The translations under genes were made by a program, and so were the position numbers. From Arthrobacter sp. ISL-30 (lineage in GTDB: Bacteria > Actinomycetota > Actinomycetes > Actinomycetales > Micrococcaceae), in assembly GCF_018613855.1 (NCBI RefSeq), contig NZ_JAGGPK010000036.1:1-64000 (forward strand): 64,000 bases of DNA, written 5' to 3'. This document shows positions 54,190 to 61,067 of this stretch, piece after piece (position 1 is the stretch's first letter; each line of letters opens with the position of its first letter). Below the pieces are notes generated by a model that saw nothing but the letters and a program-made list of their open reading frames with translations, searched no databases and was not told the DNA's origin.

Positions 54190-54996
54190 GTGACCGGAAC
54201 CCTCCGGGTCGAATACAACGGTCCGGTGGCCACCATCGTGCTGGACAATGAGCGCCGGCGCAATGCGATGACCAAGGACATGTGGCAACAGTTCCAACCC
54301 CTGCTCGATCTTCTGGCGGTCGACGAAACCGTTAAGGTGGTAGTGGTGCGTGGAGCGGCGGAGAACTTTTCCGCGGGAGCAGACATCAGCGACCTCAAAG
54401 ACATCCTGCATGATCCCGGCACCGGCCGGCACGACGGCGGCCACGTCACCGCCGGAGAAAACGCGCTGGCCAGTTTCCACAAGCCCACCATTGCCGCCAT
54501 CGACGGCTACTGCATCGGCGGCGGCTGGCAGATTGCAGGTGCCTGCGACATCCGGATCGCCTCCGACCGGTCAACATTCGGCATCACACCCTCAAAGGTC
54601 GGCATAATCTACCCGCTGTCGGGCATTGAACGGCTGGTCAGGCTGGCCGGGCCAGCGACGGCGAAATACCTGCTCTTCAGCGGAGACTTTATCCCGGCTG
54701 CGGAAGCGATGGCCCTGGGCTTGCTGGCACGGGTGGTACCCCAGGGCGGTTTCTGGGCGGAAATCACGGAATTCGCCGAGCGTCTGGCCTCCCGTTCGCA
54801 GCTGTCCATCCAGGCGATGAAGGATATCGTGGACATCATCGCCAAGGGCGGCGATGACCCGGGGGAGACCAGCGCTGCATGGCAACGTGAAATGGCCCTC
54901 AGCGGTGAGCCCGAGATAGGGATCCAGGCTTTCCTCGCAAAGCAGACTCCCGAATTCAAATGGGCGGGACGTGATTCCCGGCTCTTCGAGCTCTAG
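54190..54996 (+). CDS. Crotonase-fold protein lacking the hydratase glutamates, decarboxylase-like
   Basis: A 268-residue crotonase with the oxyanion loop NFSAGADISDLKDI. At the two hydratase Glu positions it has Gln (CIGGGWQIAGACD) and Ser (STFGITPSKVGIIYPLSG). The second stretch looks like methylmalonyl-CoA decarboxylase, where MTPxxLGVPYxLxG stands at the same place and a Tyr is near the active site; here the Tyr is kept (GIIYPLSG). So it is probably not a hydratase and may decarboxylate methylmalonyl-CoA to propionyl-CoA. Start is GTG at 54190 after GGGAGGAAA. It is the last gene of the operon, with a hairpin behind it. Confidence 0.82.
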   Translation: MTGTLRVEYNGPVATIVLDNERRRNAMTKDMWQQFQPLLDLLAVDETVKVVVVRGAAENFSAGADISDLKDILHDPGTGRHDGGHVTAGENALASFHKPTIAAIDGYCIGGGWQIAGACDIRIASDRSTFGITPSKVGIIYPLSGIERLVRLAGPATAKYLLFSGDFIPAAEAMALGLLARVVPQGGFWAEITEFAERLASRSQLSIQAMKDIVDIIAKGGDDPGETSAAWQREMALSGEPEIGIQAFLAKQTPEFKWAGRDSRLFEL

Positions 54997-55021
54997 CCGC
55001 GTTTTGGCATTCTGTTGGAAG

Positions 55022-55057
55022 TGCCCGCCTTGCCGTCACTCGTCGTCCAGGCGGGCA
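55022..55057 (+). terminator. Terminator of the etf operon
   Basis: TGCCCGCC (55022-55029) pairs exactly with GGCGGGCA (55050-55057) over 20 bases and is followed by TTTT, 26 bases past the last stop of the operon. It overlaps the 3' end of the convergent MarR gene. Confidence 0.6.
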
Positions 55058-55569
55058 TTTTCATCGAAGTCGCCCGCCTGGCGCCGGAAGCGACCAAGGG
55101 TTTCGATCAGACCCTCAACCTCGTCACTGGTAAATCCGGTTCGGGTGAATACCTGCGCGTTCAGATCCTTGGTGGCTGCCAGGACAACGTCCCGGCCCTG
55201 AGGGGAAATCTGCACCAAGGTGGCCCTGCCGTCCGTCGGGTGGGCAACCCTGCGCACCAGCCCAGCACGTGCCAGTCGGTCCACCGCACTTGTCACGCTC
55301 GTGGGGTGGACCTGCAGCCGTGCACTGGCCTTGGCCATGGGCAGCGACCCGCTCCTGGTGAAACTGAGCAGCGCCAGCAGTTCATAGCGGGCGAACGACA
55401 ACCCATGGGGTTTGAGCACGCCTTCGATACGGCCGAGCAGAATCTGCTGGGCACGCATGAGCGCGGTGACCGCGGCCATGCCTTCGGCGGCATCACCCCA
55501 TCCGTGCTCCTGCCAATGACGCTGGGCCTCGGCTATCGGGTCCTTGGACAGGGGAAGCAAGCCCGGCAC
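55036..55569 (-). CDS. MarR-family transcriptional regulator, likely repressor of the etf operon
   Basis: A 177-residue winged-helix protein. The recognition part reads SFARYELLALLSFTRSG then ARLQVHPTSVTSAVDRLARA and the wing GLVRRVAHPTDGRATLVQIS, with the Asp-x-Arg of MarR wings. The GTG at 55569 has an ideal GAAGGAG site; the frame runs to 55668 but would then contain the operator at 55638-55657. It faces the ten-gene operon tail to tail. The same palindrome in its own leader and in the etfB leader suggests autoregulation and control of the operon. The ligand is probably an acyl-CoA or acid of the pathway (inferred). Confidence 0.88.
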   Translation of the reverse strand: MPGLLPLSKDPIAEAQRHWQEHGWGDAAEGMAAVTALMRAQQILLGRIEGVLKPHGLSFARYELLALLSFTRSGSLPMAKASARLQVHPTSVTSAVDRLARAGLVRRVAHPTDGRATLVQISPQGRDVVLAATKDLNAQVFTRTGFTSDEVEGLIETLGRFRRQAGDFDENARLDDE

Positions 55570-55946
55570 GCCATCTCCTTCGATCGAAAATACCTGAGCA
55601 ATATGCTCCTTTTGACTAATTCTCTCATTTCGAAGCGTGTTACTAGGAAATGCTAGTATTGCGGCCAAGTTCGGGGTAACGGAGCGTTCGAGGGCGACGA
55701 GGAACCGCTTTATGTCGAGACAAGGACAGCCACTATCTCATCCAGCACACGGTCTTCTCGAATCACTCAACGGATCTGAGCAGTCGCACCTGACGTAAGG
55801 AATATCCTGCAACTCCGGACAGGATGGCGTTTTCTCCTAAAGTAAAGCGCAGGCGGGGTACCAGCCCTCACAGTCCGTTCCGGAGTGCTGTCTTGTTCAG
55901 CGCGAACGGGGGCCGCAGTAGTCCCGGTGTGAGGCCCTGGGCGGGG
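55570..55946. other. Leader of the marR gene and 3' side of dead panD
   Basis: Holds the third operator (55638-55657). Open frames on the plus strand (55824-56096) run antisense to panD and were not called. Nothing else was seen. Confidence 0.5.
55638..55657 (-). promoter_or_regulatory. MarR-type operator ahead of the marR gene
   Basis: TTACTAGG (55638-55645) and GCTAGTAT (55650-55657) around a 4-base spacer match the two etf sites (TACTAGG-N4-CCTAGTA) with one changed base per arm. It lies about 70 bases upstream of the marR GTG. Confidence 0.75.
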
Positions 55947-56306
55947 TCATTGCCCCAATACTATGAGCCGGTTGTGTTGGTCAACATGAACCACACGCGG
56001 TTCGTAGACCCTCGCTTCTTCGGAGGTCATCTGAGCGCACGGAATCAGGATGACAATGTCGTTTTCATGTACCACGTGCGCAGCCGGCCCAATTGATGCC
56101 GATGACGCCCGAGGCCCGTTCGCCGGCGATGGTGTAGGTCTCCAGACGGGCGCCGTTAGTTACGTCCACGATGGCGACGAGCTCCCCCGGAAGGACGTCG
56201 GCAGCATCGAGCAGGTCCAGGTTGACGGTGACCAAACCTACATAATGCAGGTCAGCCTGAGTGACGGTGCCCGGTGGATTTTGGATTTGAATATTGTTCG
56301 ATCCAC
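55947..56306 (-). pseudogene. panD: Aspartate 1-decarboxylase, dead copy
   Basis: Read in one frame from the GTG at 56306 (GGAG site upstream) the start is [13 protein letters not shown], as in PanD. A one-base loss near 56268 moves the frame to [20 protein letters not shown], then [20 protein letters not shown] and SGVIGIN. A one-base gain near 56091 restores the first frame: [37 protein letters not shown]. The serine that is cut to form the pyruvoyl cofactor (HYVGS in the family) is Leu (HYVGL, codon TTG). Two frameshifts plus loss of this residue mean no activity. Beta-alanine for pantothenate must come from elsewhere. Confidence 0.85.
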
Positions 56307-56637
56307 AGGAAGCTCCAATACTCGGGTTGCTGTAAGGCCGCCGGTCTACAGCCGATTCAGCATGAACGCCGCCCTTGCGGAACGCGTAGTGGCATCTTGC
56401 CAGCAGCTCGCAATCGCCTGCTTCCACAATTGCTGGTATTGTCCACGAATCGGCCCCCTCGCTACAGGTGTGCGCATTTCCCGATAGCATCGTCGACCGG
56501 ACAGACACATGGCAGGGACTGATGAGGTGCAGACACTGCAGGAGTGCGCCAAGATTCGCGCCGAGTTGCTGCATGGTGCGGGGCTGGAACAGGCGTTCGG
56601 ACCAGACTCGGAGATCTAAAAGTGCGGGAAGGTGTCC
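56307..56637. other. Region between dead panD and the second MmcQ unit
   Basis: Several overlapping frames on both strands; none gives a family match. On the plus strand the frame that ends with the 38-codon gene below is open from about 56509 to a TAA near 56617, so an older, longer gene may have been split by a stop. Confidence 0.4.
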
Positions 56638-56754
56638 ATGCTGCTTACCACCGGGACTAATGACCCAATCGTGATCTTTCTGGCGGTCGAGAACCTCCCG
56701 CGGGTTCACCGGCCGGTGGATGCGGAGACGTTCGAACGGGGCCTGCAGTCGTGA
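56638..56754 (+). CDS. Small open frame coupled to the MmcQ gene
   Basis: A 38-codon frame starting at ATG with GGGAAGG five bases upstream. Its stop overlaps the GTG of the MmcQ gene as GTGA, which suggests translational coupling. The product ([20 protein letters not shown] in part) is not recognised. The same frame upstream, past a TAA, has [20 protein letters not shown], so it may be the tail of a broken gene. Confidence 0.35.
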   Translation: MLLTTGTNDPIVIFLAVENLPRVHRPVDAETFERGLQS

Positions 56755-57116
56755 CATTGAGCGGCGAGGAAGTGCAGCGGATTGCTCGGCAGGTTGCCGA
56801 GGGTTTGCCGGAGACCAGTAGCGGCTATCCGTTTACCCCTCACCTGCAGGTGTGGAAGGTAGCGGGTAAGGTCTTCTTGATCGTGACCGAGGACGATCCG
56901 GATCAGCAGATTGTTACCGTCAAAATAGGCCTGGACCACGGCGACGCACTACAGCGAGACCACGCCTCGATCAGCCGAGGTCACTACCTCAATAAGGAGC
57001 ATTGGGTATCTATCGCGGCCGGCCCCGGGATCACCCGCACAATCGTGGAAGACCTCGTCCACGGCTCGTATGAACTCGTCACCGCGGCACTCTCTGGGAA
57101 AGATCGGCCAGAGTAA
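56751..57116 (+). CDS. MmcQ/YjbR family protein, second copy
   Basis: A 121-residue MmcQ/YjbR-family protein. The start is GTG at 56751, overlapping the previous stop (GTGA). Family marks are [20 protein letters not shown], then [36 protein letters not shown] and a last helix [17 protein letters not shown]. It is a clear but distant relative of the protein at 1868-2245: both keep LPET, xVxKVAGKVF and N-K-x-HW. Its role is unknown; the neighbours (dead panD, ABC operon) give no hint. Confidence 0.85.
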   Translation: MTLSGEEVQRIARQVAEGLPETSSGYPFTPHLQVWKVAGKVFLIVTEDDPDQQIVTVKIGLDHGDALQRDHASISRGHYLNKEHWVSIAAGPGITRTIVEDLVHGSYELVTAALSGKDRPE

Positions 57117-57508
57117 GTCGTCGCGCTGTCGAAACGTGCGGGGGCCATCGTCCTTTCGAAAGGAGGACACGTCACAGGATCGGAAGCAGCGCCGTTCGAG
57201 CCCAGAATGAGCTGACCTGCTCCTAATCAGTAGCCAACGAGTCAGCCACGTCAGGTGCCTCTCCAACTCCTTGGCGCGCCGGTAAGACGTCGCGCGATTG
57301 TTTGCCTTGCATTGTGTATGATCTGGCGGGCATAGGCGTGCTGGGCCCGCAGACCGGCCGAACCGCTTGATACGGCGGCATTGTGGGAAACACAAACAGC
57401 CTCCGCTAAGTTGTGAAATCCAACAATCAACACGTGACCTCCTTCACAGATATGTTCTTTTCAGTCGTCATCGGTCTGTCCGAGGCGTTGAACCTGGAGG
57501 TGTATCGC
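57117..57508. other. Leader of the ABC transporter operon
   Basis: No gene seen. TCCTTTCGAAAGGA at 57151-57164 is a perfect 14-base palindrome shortly after the MmcQ stop, a candidate operator. The ABC frame is open up to 57413 but the GGAGG-supported ATG is at 57509. Confidence 0.45.
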
Positions 57509-59113
57509 ATGGTCCACAACTTTCAAGAGCCGTCCGCGTCAGGGCCCGTCAATCCGTTCAAGCTAGAGACTTCTCGGCGCCAGGTGCTGGCGGTCGGAGG
57601 CATCAGCCTCGGCGCTCTCTTGCTCGCTGCTTGCACCAATTCGCCGAGCAGCGGCACCGAGCAGTCCGGCGGAACGCCCAAGAAGGGCGGTACCCTGCGC
57701 ATTTCGATCGGTGACGGTAGCAGTTCGGACACCTTGGACCCAGGTACCGCTCTCACGGCAAATGCATCCTTGGTCGTGAAAACGATTTATGACCCGCTTG
57801 CTGTCACCGACAATAATTTCCAAGTGCAGCCGGCCCTGGCGACATCGTGGGAAGTCAACTCCGACGCGACGCAATGGACGATTCACCTTCGAGAAGGTGT
57901 GAAGTGGCATGACGGAAGCGACTTCACGTCAAAGGACGTCCTTTACACCATCAGCCGCTGGCTCGATCCAAAGACGGGGAGTGCGATCAACGGATTCCTG
58001 TCGCCCTACCTCGACATGGGCGGGGTTTCGGCACCGGATGCCTCGACGGTTGTGCTCAACCTTAAGAAGCCCAACAGCGTCCTGATTCAGACTCTGGGCG
58101 CGAACCCAGCAAGTCAGATGATCAAAGACGGAGTGACAGACTTCAGCGGCAAGAACTTGGTGGGAACAGGGCCATTCAAGCTAACGGCATGGAGCCCCGG
58201 CACGGGGTGGAAGGCTGTGCGGAATGACGCATACTGGGGTGACGCGGTGTACCTGGATGGGATCGAGGCATCGATTACGCCGGATCAGGGCGCAAAGCTG
58301 CAGGCCGCGCTATCAGGAGCAGCTGACATTACCGATTTGATTCCGGTCTCGCTGTGGGCGGGGGTTCAAGGCCGAAACGACTTGGTTCTCGAGACGATCA
58401 AGAACAGGCAAAGCTGGGTCTTCGCGTTCGATCAGCGGGTGGCGCCCTTCGACGACCACCGCGTGCTCGATGCCATCAAGCTTGCAACCGACCGCGATAA
58501 GATGGTCGAGACCGCGCTGCTCGGCCAGGGGACGGCCACCGCAGATGTGCCGATCGCTCCTGGCTCTTCCTGGTACCCGTCCGGGCTCAAACCAGAATAT
58601 GACCAGGGCAAGGCGAAGGCGCTGCTGGCCGAGGCGGGTTTCCCGAACGGACTGGACATGAAGTTGAGCGTGACAGATTCTGTACCCGGAATGTTGGATG
58701 CTGCTCAAGCCTGGCAGCAGGCCGTCAAGAGTGCCGGGATCAACGTGACATTGGACCAGTTCTCGCCGGACACGTACTGGTCGAAGGGGTATATGGCCAC
58801 CCCTGCTTTCATGAGCTTCTTTACCCAGTTCTTCCCGCCTGTCGGGTTCGACGCCTTCTACCGGAAGAGCGCTGCTTGGCCCTACACCCACTTCGCAGAT
58901 CCAGCTGTGGACAAAATAGTCGACGAGCTTTACGCAACCACAGATCAGAGCCGGCAAGTCGAGCTGACCCAAGAGGCTTACCTGCAGGCTCGAAAGTCCT
59001 TTGGCCTTCTAATTCCTGTTTTCTCGGACGCTGCTTATGCACGGTCTTCCAAAGTTAACGGCGTCTTCATGAACTTGGACACAGTAGATTTCCGAAAGAC
59101 GTGGTTGGCCTGA
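57509..59113 (+). CDS. ABC importer solute-binding lipoprotein (peptide/opine/nickel family 5)
   Basis: A 534-residue SBP_bac_5 protein that catches the cargo outside the membrane. The signal is Tat-like (ETSRRQVLAVGG) and ends in a lipobox GALLLAAC with Cys42, so it is a lipoprotein. The mature part has TLDPGTALTANASLVVKTIY, WTIHLREGVKWHDGSDFTSK and NLVGTGPFKLTAWSPG, the usual family signature. The ATG at 57509 has GGAGG eight bases upstream. It heads the operon with two permeases and a fused ATPase. Cargo could be a peptide, glycoside or other amphiphile. Confidence 0.92.
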   Translation: MVHNFQEPSASGPVNPFKLETSRRQVLAVGGISLGALLLAACTNSPSSGTEQSGGTPKKGGTLRISIGDGSSSDTLDPGTALTANASLVVKTIYDPLAVTDNNFQVQPALATSWEVNSDATQWTIHLREGVKWHDGSDFTSKDVLYTISRWLDPKTGSAINGFLSPYLDMGGVSAPDASTVVLNLKKPNSVLIQTLGANPASQMIKDGVTDFSGKNLVGTGPFKLTAWSPGTGWKAVRNDAYWGDAVYLDGIEASITPDQGAKLQAALSGAADITDLIPVSLWAGVQGRNDLVLETIKNRQSWVFAFDQRVAPFDDHRVLDAIKLATDRDKMVETALLGQGTATADVPIAPGSSWYPSGLKPEYDQGKAKALLAEAGFPNGLDMKLSVTDSVPGMLDAAQAWQQAVKSAGINVTLDQFSPDTYWSKGYMATPAFMSFFTQFFPPVGFDAFYRKSAAWPYTHFADPAVDKIVDELYATTDQSRQVELTQEAYLQARKSFGLLIPVFSDAAYARSSKVNGVFMNLDTVDFRKTWLA

Positions 59114-59166
59114 AACCTCGGGGCGGCACAGATGTTTGATGATTCACAATTGAGAAAGGGTATGAA

Positions 59167-60174
59167 ATGACTATCGTGGCAGCGGAACCGATCGCGGCGC
59201 CGGTGGTCGCACCCCGGAAGAGTATGACTCGCGTTTGGGCCTTGGTTCGTCAGCTTCTGATGTCGGTTCTGACGCTCTTGCTGATTTCGTTCATAGCGTT
59301 CGCGGCAATGAACCGTTCACCTGAGCAGATCGCGCGCAACGCGCTCGGAATCAGCGTTACCGACGAACAGTTGCAATCCTTCATCACGTTGCAGGGACTA
59401 GACCGTCCGTTGCCCGTTCGATACCTTGACTGGCTCGGTCACTACCTTCAGGGTGATTGGGGCACTACTCTGACCTCAAAATTGCCGATCAAACCTCTGG
59501 TGCTTCCTGCTTTCGCCCACACAGCTGAGCTCGCCCTGGCGTCTCTGGTCTGGTCCCTTCCCGTGGCCATCGCCCTCGGGGTGTTCATGGCTCGAAAAGG
59601 AGGAGTCTTTGATCGCGTCGCGTTCGTGGTGATGACCGTCCTGGCTGCGCTCCCGGAATTCGTCGTTGGATTGGGCTTGATGATCCTGCTAGCAGTTCAG
59701 CTCCGCTGGCTGCCCGTTTCCTCCTCGGCTGTCTCGGGGGAGGTTAGTTTTGCCTGGCTCCAGGCATTCGTCCTCCCCGCTTTGACCCTCGGACTGATTG
59801 TTGTGCCTTACGTCTCGCGCATCGCACGTGCCTCTGTCTCAGAAGCCTTGAACGCTCCCTTTACAAGGAACGCCGTCCTGCGAGGGTTGCCCCGGCGCCG
59901 AGTCGTGTGGCGACATGCGACCCGTTCCGCGGCCGTCCCGCTAGTGCACGCCGTCGCGCTCGTCATGATTTACCTGCTCGGCGGTGCCATCATCGTCGAG
60001 AACGTCTTCGCCTTCCCAGGGCTAGGACGGCTCTTGGTGCAAGCGATCGCGCAGGGCGACACGAACTCGGCTCTCTCGATCACGGTGCTGCTCGGTGCGG
60101 TATTTATCGCTCTTAGCTTCGTTGCAGACATTTTTGTCGCCTACCTCAACCCACGACTGAAGGCGGCCCGATGA
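59167..60174 (+). CDS. ABC importer permease, DppB/OppB type
   Basis: A 335-residue six-helix permease. After an N-terminal helix (LMSVLTLLLISFIAFAAMNR) come the family segments GLDRPLPVRYLDWLGHYLQG with DWGTTL, and the EAA loop with RIARASVSEALNAPFTRNAV, LRGLPRRRVVWRHATRSAAV. The end GAIIVENVFAFPGLGRLLVQ is typical of the DppB branch. Its stop overlaps the next start as ATGA. Confidence 0.93.
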   Translation: MTIVAAEPIAAPVVAPRKSMTRVWALVRQLLMSVLTLLLISFIAFAAMNRSPEQIARNALGISVTDEQLQSFITLQGLDRPLPVRYLDWLGHYLQGDWGTTLTSKLPIKPLVLPAFAHTAELALASLVWSLPVAIALGVFMARKGGVFDRVAFVVMTVLAALPEFVVGLGLMILLAVQLRWLPVSSSAVSGEVSFAWLQAFVLPALTLGLIVVPYVSRIARASVSEALNAPFTRNAVLRGLPRRRVVWRHATRSAAVPLVHAVALVMIYLLGGAIIVENVFAFPGLGRLLVQAIAQGDTNSALSITVLLGAVFIALSFVADIFVAYLNPRLKAAR

Positions 60175-61067
60175 GCGCGGATTCCATGCCCCAGACGACA
60201 GTTATTCATCGCAGGCCAGTACGAAGGCTGCGTGTCCTCCGACCGATCACGCACACCTGGTCAGGGCGCTCCGGGCTCGTGATCATCAGCGCCGTCGTCC
60301 TAGTCCTGATTTTTGGTCCAGCACTGGCTCCTCATGCATATGATCAGCTTGCTGTCGGGCGGCCGCTCTCGCCGCCGACCAGCGGTTTGCCGTTCGGGAC
60401 GGACAACCTGGGGCGGGATGTCTTCAGCCGGTTCCTGCTGGGTGGTCAGATGGTGTTGCTGATTCCGCTCGCGGCCGTTGCGTTGGCGACGATCACCGGG
60501 GGTCTGTTGGGGATGGTTGCTGCCTACGCCGGTGGACTGCTCGATAAAGTCGTAGCCCGAGTCTTCGACGTTCTTCTGACTCTCCCGCCCCTGCTCATTG
60601 CCCTCTCCGTCATCGCTGGCTTTGGCTCGTCAACGACAGTCCTGTTGACGACGGTGGCAGTGATCTTCATGCCGCAAATTGGAAGAGTGGCCAGAGGAGC
60701 AACACTCGCGGTTGTCACGTCCGACTACGTCCAAGCAGCGCGGGCACGCGGCGAGCGTCCTTTGTCCATTGTTGTTCGGGAGATCGCCCCAAACATCGTC
60801 GGACCGCTCGTCTCGGATCTCGCCCTCCGGGTTACCTATGGAGTGCTCTTCGTCGCGGCCCTTAACTTCCTTGGTCTCGGAGCTAAGCCACCGTCGCCTG
60901 ACTGGGCCCTATCTATCGCGAGCAGCCTGGGGTATGTGCAGGTCCAGCCCTGGGCGGCTCTCGCGCCGGTAGTCGGCATCGCTGCCCTGTCGGTTGGCCT
61001 CAACCTGATCGCAGACTCGATCATCTCTTACGTCAGCAACGACACTACAAAGGACTCCATGCTATGA
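60171..61067 (+). CDS. ABC importer permease, DppC/OppC type
   Basis: A 298-residue permease. It has the DppC entry LPFGTDNLGRDVFSRFLLGG, then six helices and the EAA loop RGATLAVVTSDYVQAARARG with EIAPNIVGPLVSDLALRV. The C-terminal LGLGAKPPSPDWALSIASSL is typical. ATG overlaps the upstream stop; its own stop overlaps the ATPase start (ATGA). It pairs with the upstream permease to form the channel. Confidence 0.93.
   Translation: MSADSMPQTTVIHRRPVRRLRVLRPITHTWSGRSGLVIISAVVLVLIFGPALAPHAYDQLAVGRPLSPPTSGLPFGTDNLGRDVFSRFLLGGQMVLLIPLAAVALATITGGLLGMVAAYAGGLLDKVVARVFDVLLTLPPLLIALSVIAGFGSSTTVLLTTVAVIFMPQIGRVARGATLAVVTSDYVQAARARGERPLSIVVREIAPNIVGPLVSDLALRVTYGVLFVAALNFLGLGAKPPSPDWALSIASSLGYVQVQPWAALAPVVGIAALSVGLNLIADSIISYVSNDTTKDSML

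Noticed and set aside
56065-56757. 230-codon minus-strand frame as a gene of its own
   Set aside because: Only its C-terminal third is meaningful, being the middle of frameshifted panD; the N-terminal part shows no family signal.
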